64,000 nt of DNA from Amaranthus tricolor (Eukaryota > Streptophyta > Magnoliopsida > Caryophyllales > Amaranthaceae): NCBI RefSeq assembly GCF_026212465.1, contig NC_080053.1, positions 2,224,038 to 2,288,037 of the forward strand, written 5' to 3'. The translations under genes were made by a program, and so were the position numbers. Below, piece after piece: positions 9,801 through 24,800 of the stretch. The notes beneath the pieces were generated by a model. The model did not search any database. It saw only the letters and a list, made by a program, of their open reading frames with translations, and had not been told where the DNA came from. The number at the start of each line of letters is the position of its first letter. Within the stretch, counting starts at the first letter, position 1.

Positions 9801-12800
9801 AACGATGAAGAATGAATATGGATCAATGATCATTAAAGAATGAATGATGAAGAATGAACAAGGATCAATGATCATTGAAAAATGAACGATGAAGAATGAA
9901 CAAGGATGAATGATCAATGAACAATGAACGATGAAGAATGAACCAGAATCAATGAGCATTGAAGAATGAACGATGAAGAATGAACAAGGATCAATGATTA
10001 ATGAACAATGAACGATGAAGAATGAACAAGGATCAATGATCAATGAACAATGAACGATGAAGAATGAACCAGGATCAATGAGCATTGTAGAATAAACGAT
10101 GAAGAATGTACAAGGATCAATGATGAATAATGAATGAACGATGAAGAATGAACAAGGATGAATGATCATTGAAGAATGAACGATGAAGAATGAACAAGGA
10201 TCAATGATCATTGAAGAATGAACGATGAAGAATGAACAAGGATCAATGATCAATGAACAATGAACGATGAAGAATGAACCAGGATCAATGAGCATTGAAG
10301 AATGAACGATTTAGAATGAACAAGGATCAATGATCATTGAAGATGGAACGATGAAGAATGAACAAGGATCAATGATTAATGAACAATGAACGATGAAGAA
10401 TGAACAAGGATCAATGAGCATTGAAGAATGAATGATGAAGAATGAACAAGGATCAATGATCAATGAACAATGAACGATGAAGAATGAACGAGGATCAATG
10501 AGCATTGTAGAATGAACGATGAAGAATGTACAAGGATCAATGATGAATAATGAATAAACGATGAAGAATGAACAAGAATCAATGATCATTGAAGAATGAA
10601 CGATGAATAATGAATATGGATCAATGATCATTAAAGAATGAACGATGAAGAATGAACAAGGATCAATGAACGATGAAGAATGAACGATGAAGAATGAACA
10701 AGGATGAATGATCAATGAACAATGAACGATGAAGAATGAACAAGGATCAATGATTAATGAACAATGAACGATGAAGAATGAACAAGGATCATTGAGCATT
10801 GAAGAATGAACGATGAAGAATGAACAAGGATCAATGATCAATGAACAATGAACGATGAAGAATGAAACAGGATCAATGAGCATTGTAGAATGAACGATGA
10901 AGAATATACAAGGACCAATGATGAATAATGAATGAACGATAAAGAATGAACAAGGATCAATGATCATTGAAGAATGAACGATGAAGAATGAATATGGTTC
11001 AATGATCATTAAAGAATGAACGATGAAGAATGAACAAGGATCAATGATCATTAAAGAATGTACGATTTAGAATGAACAAGGATAATTTGTCATTGAAGAA
11101 TGAACGATGAAGAATGAACAAGGATCAATGATCAATAATGAATGAACGATGAAGAATGAACAAGGATCAATGATTAATGAACAATGAACGATGAAGAATG
11201 AATATGGTTCAATGATCATTGAAGAATGAACGATGAAGAATGAACAAGGATCAATGATCAATAATGAATGAACGATGAAGAATGAACAAGGATCAATGAT
11301 TAATGAACAATGAACGATGAAGAATGAACAAGGATCAATGATCAATGAACAATGAATGATGAAGAATGAATCAGGATCAATGAGCATTGTAGAATGAACG
11401 ATGAAGAATGTACAAGGATCAATGATGAATAATGAATGAACGATGAAGAATGAACAAGGATGAATGATCATTGAAGAATGAACGATGAAGAATGAACAAG
11501 GATCAATGATCATTGAAGAATGAACGATGAAGAATGAACAAGGATCAATGATCAATGAACAATGAACGATGAAGAATGAACCAGGATCAATGAGCATTGA
11601 AGAATGAACGATTTAGAATGAACAAGGATCAATGATCAATGAACAATGAACGATGAAGAATGAACCAGGATCAATGAGCATTGAAGAATGAACGATTTAG
11701 AATGAACAAGGATCAATGATCATTGAAGATGGAACGATGAAGAATGAACAAGGATCAATGATTAATGAATAATGAACGATGAAGAATGAACAAGGATCAA
11801 TGAGCATTGAAGAATGAATGATGAAGAATGAACCAGGATCAATGAGCATTGAAGAATGAACGATTTAGAATGAACAAGGATCAATGATCATTGAAGATGG
11901 AACGATGAAGAATGAACAACGATCAATGATTAATGAACAATGAACGATGAAGAATGAACAAGGATCAATGAGCATTGAAGAATGAATGATGAAGAATGAA
12001 CAAGGATCAATGATCAATAAACAATGAACGATGAAGAATGAACGAGGATCAATGAGCATTGTAGAATGAACGATGAAGAATGAACAAGGATGAATGATCA
12101 ATGAACAATGAACGATGAAAAATGAACCAGGATCAATGAGCATTGAAGAATGAACGATGAAGAATGAACAAGGATCAAAGATCAATGAACAATGAACGAT
12201 GAAGAAAGAAACAGGATCAATGAGCATTGTAGAATGAACGATGAAGAATATACAAGGATCAATGATGAATAATGAATGAACGATGAAGAATGAATATGGT
12301 TCAATGATCATTAAAGAATGAACGATGAAGAATGAACAAGGATCAATGATCATTGAAGAATGAACGATGAAGAATGAACAAGGATCAATGATCAATGAAC
12401 AATGAATGATGAAGAATGAACCAGGATCAATGAGCATTGAAGAATGAACGATTTAGAATGAACAAGAATCAATGATCATTGACGATGGAACGATGAAGAA
12501 TGAACAAGGATCAATGATCATTGAAGAATGAACAATGAAGAATGAATATGGATCAATGATCATTAAAGAATGAACGATGAAGAATGAACAAGGATCAATG
12601 ATCAATGAACAATGAACGATGAAGAATGAACCAGGATCAATGAGCATTGTAGAATGAACGATGAAGAATGTACAAGGATCAATGATGAATAATGAATGAA
12701 CGATTTAGAATGAACAAGGATAATTTGTCATTGAAGAATGAACGATGAAGAATGAATATGGATCAATGATCATTAAAGAATGAACGATGAAGAATGAACA

Positions 12801-12918
12801 AGGATCAATGAACGATGAAGAATGAACGATGAAGAATGAACAAGGATGAATGATCAATGAACAATGAACGATGAAGAATGAACAAGGATCAATGATTAAT
12901 GAACAATGAACGATGAAG
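6827..12918. repeat. Satellite array 1: 42-bp monomers built from six degenerate heptamers
   Basis: Plus-strand monomers run GATGAAG, AATGAAC, AAGGATC, AATGATC, ATTGAAG, AATGAAC; a clean 42-bp copy is at 7581-7622. The consensus is about 33% GC, 71% purine on the plus strand, with one CpG per monomer (AACGAT). The array length is 2 + 870 x 7, so it holds 145 monomer equivalents in unbroken register. Diagnostic variants recur in fixed order: GATTTAG, GATGG, TATGG, TATAC and ACGAGG types. They define higher-order units of 588-756 bp. It is noncoding by my reading. Confidence 0.95.
7749..11696. repeat. Higher-order block of 1974 bp (47 monomers), two tandem copies
   Basis: The variant order in 7749-9722 recurs in 9723-11696 at a constant offset of 1974 bp, including the same series of GATTTAG monomers. 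Only scattered single-base differences are visible. 1974 is 47 x 42. Confidence 0.8.
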
Positions 12919-12923
12919 TATTG
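12919..12923. other. Junction filler between satellite and truncated LTR
   Basis: The satellite stops at the end of a complete GATGAAG heptamer (12918). Five bases, TATTG, match neither the satellite consensus nor the LTR at this position. LTR sequence then starts at 12924. Short filler at a truncation point is typical of end-joining repair. Confidence 0.65.
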
Positions 12924-12962
12924 TCCTTGGTCAGCAATCTAACACTTGATGCATTTGCATCA
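12924..12962 (-). repeat. Family 1 LTR remnant, 39 bp
   Basis: Matches the last 39 bases of the full LTR (3398-3436), ending TGCATCA. The other 885 bp are missing. Confidence 0.88.
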
Positions 12963-12975
12963 ACTCCTCCCTCTT
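12963..12975 (-). other. Polypurine tract, family 1 copy C
   Basis: AAGAGGGAGGAGT on the minus strand beside the LTR remnant. The stretch 12976-13203 is 3' untranslated sequence like that of the other copies. Confidence 0.8.
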
Positions 12976-13203
12976 GGAAAAAGAATTGTCCTCAATTCTT
13001 GACTTCCCATATATGCTCGCTTCAAGAGGAACACACTATGCTGCACCCGATGCACTTGCTACTGCTGTCTTAAAGAACTCGTTGCACATCCTTCAACCTG
13101 TTGTTTTATTGCTGTTCTATTACATGATTCTATTGCATAAAAGAACCTACTACACAACTACACTACTTTGCACAACTACACTACTGCTGTTACTACATAA
13201 GTA

Positions 13204-14517
13204 TTACAAATATTCATTTGTACAGCGCAAATGCCCACTGATCAACACGTATGCTGATGGACCTGCTGGACTGTACACACACACTGTTCTGTTCCCATTT
13301 GCTGGACTGTTCCGTGTAATTACACATGTAAGCATGAATGCCCTTGTTCTCACTTGCATAATTAACCATACCCATATGTTAAACAAGCTTACCAAGAAGA
13401 TTAGCTTGCTTGTATTGCCCATAACACCATGAACTTGTATCATTCTCCCCTTCTTAGAAAAAATTCGACCTCGAATTTTTGTAGGGTTAAACTCCACAAA
13501 CGTACTATCATGCACATACTCAACAAAATACACCTTTGCAAACTCATGCTTCCTAGTTTGCTCTCCTTGTAAGCCAACCTCCAATCTTGGATGAGAATCC
13601 ACTTTTTCAAAGCACTCCATTGTAGAACCAACATTCTCCATGCCAACTGTCTCAACAACCTCCTCAAAGTCTTCATGGCTCTCCATACAAGGTATTTCAA
13701 CCACTTCTTCACGAGTCTCAACAATCTCTTCACAAGGCGCTTCGACCATTTCTTCAAATGTTTCAACAAACTCTTCACAATCTGATTCTGGATACTCATC
13801 ATAGATGGGAGCCACATTTGAATACAAGTCAAGTTCCTCTTGTTTAGAAGCAATCCCATCATTTGGTTCTTGAATATCATCATGAGAAAGAGCCAATGAT
13901 GTTTGTTCTTCAACCATGCTTTCAAGATCATCACCAATCTCACCACAAGGTGTTTCAACATCTCCTTTATACTCATCAATCATTTCTTCACAAGATGCTT
14001 CAACAACCTCTTCAAGCTCTCCAACATTTTCAATAGAAGGTGTTTCAACCATTTCTTCAAGAGTTTCAGCAATCTCTTCACAAGATGCTTCAATAACTAC
14101 TTCATTCTTTGATTCTGAAATATCATCATGAGAAGGAGCCAATGATGTTTGTTCTTCCACATGCTTGGGAATGATCTCAACCCTAACCCAAGGCGGCTTA
14201 ACATAAGGATCATACTCATGAACAATCACCAATTTTGAGTCACCATACTCCTTTTGCAAGTTTTGTTGAAATGTTCTCTTTCCATAAGAACACCACATTT
14301 CCCTTTTTAATTCATATATTTTTCCCCAAATATTCCTCAATTGTTTCTGCAACTTGTCAATTTCCTCCCAATACCCAAGTTGTACAAAAATCGCCTTTAA
14401 ATGTTCAAGATAGGCTTCCTCATCCTCCAATTATTGTAGCTTGATTTTATCCTCTAATGCATGATCTAGTTTATCGAATGGTATAAGCTCGTCCACATTT
14501 AACTTTGATGATTCCAT
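13204..14517 (-). pseudogene. Family 1 437-aa ORF, copy C, broken by a nonsense codon
   Basis: This is the same ORF as at 288-1601 and 3678-4991, but a G to T change at 14432 (plus strand) turns codon 29 from TCA (Ser) to TAA. Translation from the normal ATG at 14515-14517 would stop after 28 residues. The frame downstream of the stop is open to the usual terminator, so the mutation is recent. A downstream start could still give a protein lacking the N-terminal part. Another difference (13169, G for A) lies outside the ORF. Confidence 0.8.
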
Positions 14518-15413
14518 CTTTTAGACTTAATAAAGGGTGAAAAGAAAAAGAAAGAAAAGACACGAGGTTTGGAATTTTGGTGTGCACCAAAACAGAATGC
14601 AACAGAAACAAAAGAGAATGCAAACAGCACAATTCAGAATCTGTGTGCTCTACTTTTGCTACTGTAAACCCGACCAAATCAACTCCAATACTGATGAAAA
14701 TTGGTGACAACACAACTCAAGATGTCTACAAACACCCCAAATTGAAATCACTCAAAAAGGTTGTGTGGTTTGATCACAAATCAAATTTTACTACACACAT
14801 ACAGTTTGAATTATTTCTGTGACCTTTGGTCAAAAACACTTACGCATCTTTTTTTTCCACAACCCCACTGACTACACAAAAAGGCTTACCAAAAACTAGA
14901 CTCAAAATGAATCAATGTGAAAAAAAAGAAACAATGAAAAAGACTCAAAAATGACTGATGAAAAGGTAAAATACAAAAGACTAAAGAAACTTGAACTATT
15001 CTGTATGTTGCAAAAAACACACTGAATGGGTCTTTCAAGAAACCTATAAAACGTAAGAGAAAGTGCACAAATGATATGGTTTAATGATTATAGGATTGTG
15101 ATTGATAATGTGATGGAAAATGAAGGCCAAAGAAAGTAATCTTGATAGGTTTTCGAAGACAACTTACTATGGTGTCCAGAACTGATCAACTGTGCGCAGT
15201 CTACAAAGAATCATGCATATCTCCTTCACTACTCAATCAAATCCAATAATTCCAACGCCAAAAGTTCACCAACTCAATGAAGAATATGGTGCGAAAACAG
15301 TTTTGAAAAATACCCTCAAACGGTCCTCCAAATTGATCACGTTTCCAACCCAAAAAACTGACAGAACTGAACAACGGTTCCTCTGTGCGTACCTTGTCCC
15401 CTTCGTGAACCGT
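14518..15413 (-). other. Family 1 5' leader region, copy C
   Basis: Noncoding leader equivalent to that of copies A and B; no further structure seen. Confidence 0.6.
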
Positions 15414-15425
15414 GCTCTGATACCA
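15414..15425 (-). other. Primer binding site (initiator tRNA-Met), family 1 copy C
   Basis: TGGTATCAGAGC on the minus strand, three bases from the LTR beginning at 15429. Confidence 0.93.
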
Positions 15426-15428
15426 AGT

Positions 15429-16352
15429 TGATGCAAAACGAAGGGCCGATTGTGGCCTTTGTTATGCAATGATTCTCGTTGTTTAACAACCTTAATCACT
15501 TACACACGTGGAAGCCCAAAATACTTCACAAACAAACACACAGTCACTCAAAACGAACCAAGAAATCCCTTCTTGATTTTCCGATGTTGATGACTGAGGC
15601 ACTTTGTCTGCCTTGTATGATTACTCTACGATATTCACAATGCAAGGATGTTTTAAGCCTTGATTGTATTGCTACCTTGAGAATACGAGTTGCTATGTAA
15701 CTCTTCAATCTCTCCGGCCAAAGTTGTCTCACAACTCTGATGAAGTTTGCAAATAAACTTCTAAAAAACAGAAAAATCCCTTTTTCTGAAATATACCTCA
15801 ATTACTTTGATTTATCACAACAATGTTCAACCTCTATTACATGGGGGAGGCCCTCCTTATATAGAGTCCTCAACTAATCATAACAGCTATAAAGTCACGA
15901 GCCTAATTAAAACGCACGTGCTAATACATGGGTACTTAAAACAGAAACAAAACACTTAGACAAATTCTGATCTGCAAATCCTTCGAGCAGCCTTCCTTCA
16001 GCTCATCTTCTAGGACTCCACGTGGATCTTTAGCATGGTCTTAGACCCTTGATGGCTAGCTCCAAGTACCAAGATTCCATTTCCACTTTAGCCCAGGTCA
16101 TGGATGCATAGGTTTGGCCTCCACGTGTCGTGCAAGGTGGCCTGGTCGCTAGTTTGCTCTGCAGTTTAGATTCTGCTGAACTGTTCCCATTAGCTTGGGT
16201 TCTGCTGTTTGTTCCCAGTAGCCTGGGCTCTTCTGTCTGTTCCCATCTTCCTGTGCGTGATGCTGTTCCCTGGTGCTGCCTTGACTTTCTTGTTCCCACA
16301 ATCCTTGGAAACATCCTTGGTCAGCAATCTAACACTTGATGCATTTGCATCA
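15429..16352 (-). repeat. Family 1 LTR, 924 bp, 5' LTR of copy C
   Basis: Full-length LTR with TGATGCA and TGCATCA ends and a TATA box at about 15855-15864 (minus strand). It joins satellite at 16353 with the same first bases as at 6827, as expected if both junctions descend from one event. Confidence 0.92.
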
Positions 16353-18884
16353 AGAATGAACAAGGATCAATGAGCATTGAAGAATGAACGATGAAGAATG
16401 AACAAGGATCAATGATCAATGAACAATGAACGATGAAGAATGAAACAGGATCAATGAGCATTGTAGAATGAACGATGAAGAATATACAAGGACCAATGAT
16501 GAATAATGAATGAACGATAAAGAATGAACAAGGATCAATGATCATAGAAGAATGAACGATGAAGAATGAATATGGTTCATTGATCATTAAAGAATGAACG
16601 ATGAAGAATGAACAAGGATCAATGATCATTAAAGAATGTACGATTTAAAATGAACAAGGATAATTTTTCATTGAAGAATGAACGATGAAGAATGAACAAG
16701 GATCAATGATCAATAATGAATGAACGATGAAGAATGAACAAGGATCAATGATTAATGAACAATGAACGATGAAGAATGAACAAGGATCAATGAGCATTGA
16801 AGAATGAATGATGAAGAATGAACAAGGATCAATGATCAATGAACAATGAACGATGAAGAATGAACGAGGATCAATGAGCATTGTAGAATGAACGATGAAG
16901 AATGAACAAGGATGAATGATCAATGAACAATGAACGATGAAGAATGAACCAGGATCAATGAGCATTGAAGAATGAACGATGAAGAATGAACAAGGATCAA
17001 TGATCAATGAACAATGAACGATGAAGAATGAAACAGGATCAATGAGCATTGTAGAATGAACGATGAAGAATATACAAGGATCAATGATGAATAATGAATG
17101 AACGATGAAGAATGAACAAGGATCAATGATCATTGAAGAATGAACGATGAAGAATGAATATGGTTCAATGATCATTAAAGAATGAACGATGAAGAATGAA
17201 CAAGGATCAATGATCAATGAACAATGAACGATGAAGAATGAACCAGGATCAATGAGCATTGAAGAATGAACGATTTAGAATGAACAAGAATCAATGATCA
17301 TTGAAGATGGAACGATGAAGAATGAACAAGGATCAATGAACATTGAAGAATGAACGATGAAGAATGAATATGGATCAATGATCATTAAAGAATGAACGAT
17401 GAAGAATGAACAAGGATCAATGATCATTGAAAAATGAACGATGAAGAATGAACAAGGATGAATGATCAATGAACAATGAACGATGAAGAATGAACCAGAA
17501 TCAATGAGCATTGAAGAATGAACGATGAAGAATGAACAAGGATCAATGATTAATGAACAATGAACGATGAAGAATGAACAAGGATCAATGATCAATGAAC
17601 AATGAACGATGAAGAATGAACCAGGATCAATGAGCATTGTAGAATAAACGATGAAGAATGTACAAGGATCAATGATGAATAATGAATGAACGATGAAGAA
17701 TGAACAAGGATGAATGATCATTGAAGAATGAACGATGAAGAATGAACAAGGATCAATGATCATTGAAGAATGAACGATGAAGAATGAACAAGGATCAATG
17801 ATCAATGAACAATGAACGATGAAGAATGAACCAGGATCAATGAGCATTGAAGAATGAACGATTTAGAATGAACAAGGATCAATGATCATTGAAGATGGAA
17901 CGATGAAGAATGAACAAGGATCAATGATTAATGAACAATGAACGATGAAGAATGAACAAGGATCAATGAGCATTGAAGAATGAATGATGAAGAATGAACA
18001 AGGATCAATGATCAATGAACAATGAACGATGAAGAATGAACGAGGATCAATGAGCATTGTAGAATGAACGATGAAGAATGTACAAGGATCAATGATGAAT
18101 AATGAATAAACGATGAAGAATGAACAAGAATCAATGATCATTGAAGAATGAACGAGGAATAATGAATATGGATCAATGATCATTAAAGAATGAACGATGA
18201 AGAATGAACAAGGATCAATGAACGATGAAGAATGAACGATGAAGAATGAACAAGGATGAATGATCAATGAACAATGAACGATGAAGAATGAACAAGGATC
18301 AATGATTAATGAACAATGAACGATGAAGAATGAACAAGGATCAATGAGCATTGAAGAATGAACGATGAAGAATGAACAAGGATCAATGATCAATGAACAA
18401 TGAACGATGAAGAATGAAACAGGATCAATGAGCATTGTAGAATGAACGATGAAGAATATACAAGGACCAATGATGAATAATGAATGAACGATAAAGAATG
18501 AACAAGGATCAATGATCATTGAAGAATGAACGATGAAGAATGAATATGGTTCAATGATCATTAAAGAATGAACGATGAAGAATGAACAAGGATCAATGAT
18601 CATTAAAGAATGTACGATTTAGAATGAACAAGGATAATTTGTCATTGAAGAATGAACGATGAAGAATGAACAAGGATCAATGATCAATAATGAATGAACG
18701 ATGAAGAATGAACAAGGATCAATGATTAATGAACAATGAACGATGAAGAATGAATATGGTTCAATGATCATTGAAGAATGAACGATGAAGAATGAACAAG
18801 GATCAATGATCAATAATGAATGAACGATGAAGAATGAACAAGGATCAATGATTAATGAACAATGAACGATGAAGAATGAACAAG

Positions 18885-21800
18885 GATCAATGATCAATGA
18901 ACAATGAATGATGAAGAATGAATCAGGATCAATGAGCATTGTAGAATGAACGATGAAGAATGTACAAGGATCAATGATGAATAATGAATGAACGATGAAG
19001 AATGAACAAGGATGAATGATCATTGAAGAATGAACGATGAAGAATGAACAAGGATCAATGATCATTGAAGAATGAACGATGAAGAATGAACAAGGATCAA
19101 TGATCAATGAACAATGAACGATGAAGAATGAACCAGGATCAATGAGCATTGAAGAATGAACGATTTAGAATGAACAAGGATCAATGATCAATGAACAATG
19201 AACGATGAAGAATGAACCAGGATCAATGAGCATTGAAGAATGAACGATTTAGAATGAACAAGGATCAATGATCATTGAAGATGGAACGATGAAGAATGAA
19301 CAAGGATCAATGAACATTGAAGAATGAACGATGAAGAATGAATATGGATCAATGATCATTAAAGAATGAACGATGAAGAATGAACAAGGATCAATGATCA
19401 TTGAAAAATGAACGATGAAGAATGAACAAGGATGAATGATCAATGAACAATGAACGATGAAGAATGAACCAGAATCAATGAGCATTGAAGAATGAACGAT
19501 GAAGAATGAACAAGGATCAATGATTAATGAACAATGAACGATGAAGAATGAACAAGGATCAATGATCAATGAACAATGAACGATGAAGAATGAACCAGGA
19601 TCAATGAGCATTGTAGAATAAACGATGAAGAATGTACAAGGATCAATGATGAATAATGAATGAACGATGAAGAATGAACAAGGATGAATGATCATTGAAG
19701 AATGAACGATGAAGAATGAACAAGGATCAATGATCATTGAAGAATGAACGATGAAGAATGAACAAGGATCAATGATCAATGAACAATGAACGATGAAGAA
19801 TGAACCAGGATCAATGAGCATTGAAGAATGAACGATTTAGAATGAACAAGAATCAATGATCATTGAAGATGGAACGATGAAGAATGAACAAGGATCAATG
19901 ATCATTGAAGAATGAACGATGAAGAATGAACAAGGATCAATGAGCATTGAAGAATGAATGATGAAGAATGAACCAGGATCAATGAGCATTGAAGAATGAA
20001 CGATTTAGAATGAACAAGGATCAATGATCAATAATGAATGAACGATAAAGAATGAACAAGGATCAATGATTAATGATCAATGAACAATGAACGATGAAGA
20101 ATGAACCAGGATCAATGAGCATTGTAGAATAAACGATGAAGAATGTACAAGGATCAATGATGAATAATGAATGAACGATGAAGAATGAACAAGGATGAAT
20201 GATCATTGAAGAATGAACGATGAAGAATGAACAAGGATCAATGATCATTGAAGAATGAACGATGAAGAATGAACAAGGATCAATGATCAATGAACAATGA
20301 ACGATGAAGAATGAACCAGGATCAATGAGCATTGAAGAATGAACGATTTAGAATGAACAAGGATCAATGATCATTGAAGATGGAACGATGAAGAATGAAC
20401 AAGGATCAATGATTAATGAACAATGAACGATGAAGAATGAACAAGGATCAATGAGCATTGAAGAATGAATGATGAAGAATGAACAAGGATCAATGATCAA
20501 TGAACAATGAACGATGAAGAATGAACGAGGATCAATGAGCATTGTAGAATGAACGATGAAGAATGTACAACGATCAATGATGAATAATGAATAAACGATG
20601 AAGAATGAACAAGAATCAATGATCATTGAAGAATGAACGATGAATAATGAATATGGATCAATGATCATTAAAGAATGAACGATGAAGAATGAACAAGGAT
20701 CAATGAACGATGAAGAATGAACGATGAAGAATGAACAAGGATGAATGATCAATGAACAATGAACGATGAAGAATGAACGATGAAGAATGAACAAGGATCA
20801 ATGATCAATAATGAATGAACGATGAAGAATGAACAAGGATCAATGATTAATGAACAATGAACGATGAAGAATGAACAAGGATCAATGAGCATTGAAGAAT
20901 GAACGATGAAGAATGAACAACGATCAATGATCAATGAACAATGAATGATGAAGAATGAAACAGGATCAATGAGCATTGTAGAATGAACGATGAAGAATAT
21001 ACAAGGATCAATGATGAATAATGAATGAACGATGAAGAATGAACAAGGATCAATGATCATTGAAGAATGAACGATGAAGAATGAATATGGATCAATGATC
21101 ATTAAAGAATGAACGATGAAGAATGAACAAGGATCAATGATCATTGAAGAATGAGCGATGAAGAATGAACAAGGATAATTGATCAATGAACAATGAACGA
21201 TGAAGAATGAACCAGGATCAATGAGCATTGAAGAATGAACGATTTAGAATGAACAAGGATCAATGATCATTGAAGATGGAACAATGAAGAATGAACAACG
21301 ATCAATGATTAATGAACAATGAACGATGAAGAATGAACAAGGATCAATGAGCATTGAAGAATGAATGATGAAGAATGAACAAGAATCTATGATCAATGAA
21401 CAATGAACGATGAAGAATGAACGAGGATCAATGAGCATTGTAGAATGAACGATGAAGAATGAACAAGGATGAATGATCAATGAACAATGAACGATGAAAA
21501 ATGAACCAGGATCAATGAGCATTGAAGAATGAACGATGAAGAATGAACAAGGATCAAAGATCAATGAACAATGAACGATGAAGAATGAAACAGGATCAAT
21601 GAGCATTGTAGAATGAACGATGAAGAATATACAAGGATAAATGATGAATAATGAATGAACGATGAAGAATGAACAAGGATCAATGATCATTGAAGAATGA
21701 ACGATGAAGAATGAATATGGTTCAATGATCATTAAAGAATGAACGATGAAGAATGAACAAGGATCAATGATCATTGAAGAATGAACGATGAAGAATGAAC

Positions 21801-24800
21801 AAGGATCAATGATCAATGAACAATGAACGATGAAGAATGAACCAGGATCAATGAGCATTGAAGAATGAACGATTTAGAATGAACAAGAATCAATGATCAT
21901 TGAAGATGGAACGATGAAGAATGAACAAGGATCAATGATCATTGAAGAATGAACGATGAAGAATGAACAAGGATCAATGAGCATTGAAGAATGAATGATG
22001 AAGAATGAACCAGGATCAATGAGCATTGAAGAATGAACGATTTAGAATGAACAAGGATCAATGATCATTGAAGATGGAACGATGAAGAATGAACAACGAT
22101 CAATGATTAATGAACAATGAACGATGAAGAATGAACAAGGATCAATGAGCATTGAAGAATGAATGATGAAGAATGAACAAGGATCAATGATCAATGAACA
22201 TTGAACGATGAAGAATGAACGAGGATCAATGAGCCTTGTAGAATGAACGATGAAGAATGAACAAGGATGAACGATCAATGAACAATGAACGATGAAAAAT
22301 GAACCAGGATCAATGAGCATTGAAGAATGAACGATGAAGAATGAACAAGGATCAAAGATCAATGAACAATGAACGATGAAGAATGAAACAGGATCAATGA
22401 GCATTGTAGAATGAACGATGAAGAATATACAAGGATCAATGATGAATAATGAATGAACGATGAAGAATGAACAAGGATCAATGATCATTGAAGAATGAAC
22501 GATGAAGAATGAATATGGTTCAATGATCATTAAAGAATGAACGATGAAGAATGAACAAGGATCAATCATCATTGAAGAATGAACGATGAAGAATGAACAA
22601 GGATCAATGATCAATGAACAATGAACGATGAAGAATGAACCAGGATCAATGAGCATTGAAGAATGAACGATTTAGAATGAACAAGAATCAATGATCATTG
22701 ACGATGGAACGATGAAGAATGAACAAGGATCAATGATCATTGAAGAATGAACGATGAAAAATGAACAAGGATCAATGATCAATGAACAATGAATGATGAA
22801 GAATGAATCAGGATCAATGAGCATTGTAGAATGAACGATGAAGAATGTACAAGGATCAATGATGAATAATGAATGAACGATGAAGAATGAACAAGGATGA
22901 ATGATCATTGAAGAATGAACGATGAAGAATGAACAAGGATCAATGATCATTGAAGAATGAACGATGAAGAATGAACAAGGATCAATGATCAATGAACAAT
23001 GAACGATGAAGAATGAACCAGGATCAATGAGCATTGAAGAATGAACGATTTAGAATGAACAAGGATCAATGATCAATGAACAATGAACGATGAAGAATGA
23101 ACTAGGATCAATGAGCATTGAAGAATGAACGATTTAGAATGAACAAGGATCAATGATCATTGAAGATGGAACGATGAAGAATGAACAAGGATCAATGAAC
23201 ATTGAAGAATGAACGATGAAGAATGAATATGGATCAATGATCATTAAAGAATGAACGATGAAGAATGAACAAGGATCAATGATCATTGAAAAATGAACGA
23301 TGAAGAATGAACAAGGATGAATGATCAATGAACAATGAACGATGAAGAATGAACCAGAATCAATGAGCATTGAAGAATGAACGATGAAGAATGAACAAGG
23401 ATCAATGATTAATGAACAATGAACGATGAAGAATGAACAAGGATCAATGATCAATGAACAATGAACGATGAAGAATGAACCAGGATCAATGAGCATTGTA
23501 GAATAAACGATGAAGAATGTACAAGGATCAATGATGAATAATGAATGAACGATGAAGAATGAACAAGGATGAATGATCATTGAAGAATGAACGATGAAGA
23601 ATGAACAAGGATCAATGATCATTGAAGAATGAACGATGAAGAATGAACAAGGATCAATGATCAATGAACAATGAACGATGAAGAATGAACCAGGATCAAT
23701 GAGCATTGAAGAATGAACGATTTAGAATGAACAAGAATCAATGATCATTGAAGATGGAACGATGAAGAATGAACAAGGATCAATGATCATTGAAGAATGA
23801 ACGATGAAGAATGAACAAGGATCAATGAGCATTGAAGAATGAATGATGAAGAATGAACCAGGATCAATGAGCATTGAAGAATGAACGATTTAGAATGAAC
23901 AAGGATCAATGATCAATAATGAATGAACGATAAAGAATGAACAAGGATCAATGATTAATGATCAATGAACAATGAACGATGAAGAATGAACCAGGATCAA
24001 TGAGCATTGTAGAATAAACGATGAAGAATGTACAAGGATCAATGATGAATAATGAATGAACGATGAAGAATGAACAAGGATGAATGATCATTGAAGAATG
24101 AACGATGAAGAATGAACAAGGATCAATGATCATTGAAGAATGAACGATGAAGAATGAACAAGGATCAATGATCAATGAACAATGAACGATGAAGAATGAA
24201 CCAGGATCAATGAGCATTGAAGAATGAACGATTTAGAATGAACAAGGACCAATGATCATTGAAGATGGAACGATGAAGAATGAACAAGGATCAATGATTA
24301 ATGAACAATGAACGATGAAGAATGAACAAGGATCAATGAGCATTGAAGAATGAATGATGAAGAATGAACAAGGATCAATGATCAATGAACAATGAACGAT
24401 GAAGAATGAACGAGGATCAATGAGCATTGTAGAATGAACGATGAAGAATGTACAAGGATCAATGATGAATAATGAATAAACGATGAAGAATGAACAAGAA
24501 TCAATGATCATTGAAGAATGAACGATGAATAATGAATATGGATCAATGATCATTAAAGAATGAACGATGAAGAATGAACAAGGATCAATGAACGATGAAG
24601 AATGAACGATGAAGAATGAACAAGGATGAATGATCAATGAACAATGAACGATGAAGAATGAACGATGAAGAATGAACAAGGATCAATGATCAATAATGAA
24701 TGAACGATGAAGAATGAACAAGGATCAATGATTAATGAACAATGAACGATGAAGAATGAACAAGGATCAATGAGCATTGAAGAATGAACGATGAAGAATG

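Larger units (their letters stand above)
3398..10370. repeat. Segmental duplication, left copy (offset 9526 bp)
   Basis: This stretch, made of the tail of one LTR, a whole family 1 internal region, a whole LTR and about 3.5 kb of satellite, reappears at 12924-19896. The offset stays at 9526 bp throughout, in both the retroelement part and the satellite variant order. The right edge is approximate because both copies pass into related satellite. Confidence 0.85.
12924..16352 (-). mobile_element. Family 1 LTR element copy C, 3' LTR truncated
   Basis: Third family 1 unit, in the same minus orientation, with internal region 12963-15428 and a full 5' LTR at 15429-16352. Its 3' LTR is reduced to 39 bp (12924-12962). 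It is the right-hand member of the 9526-bp segmental duplication, so it probably arrived by DNA-level duplication together with adjacent satellite rather than by transposition. Both outer edges join satellite. Confidence 0.9.
12924..19896. repeat. Segmental duplication, right copy (offset 9526 bp)
   Basis: Right-hand copy of 3398-10370. Satellite variant order matches up to about 19896, where this copy shows a GATCATTGAAG-type monomer and the left copy shows GATTAATGAAC. Only a few single-base differences are seen, such as 14432 and 18865. Confidence 0.85.

Noticed and set aside
6827..12918. CRISPR-like array
   Set aside because: There are no unique spacers between repeats; the units are contiguous and degenerate, and the surroundings are a plant retrotransposon landscape.
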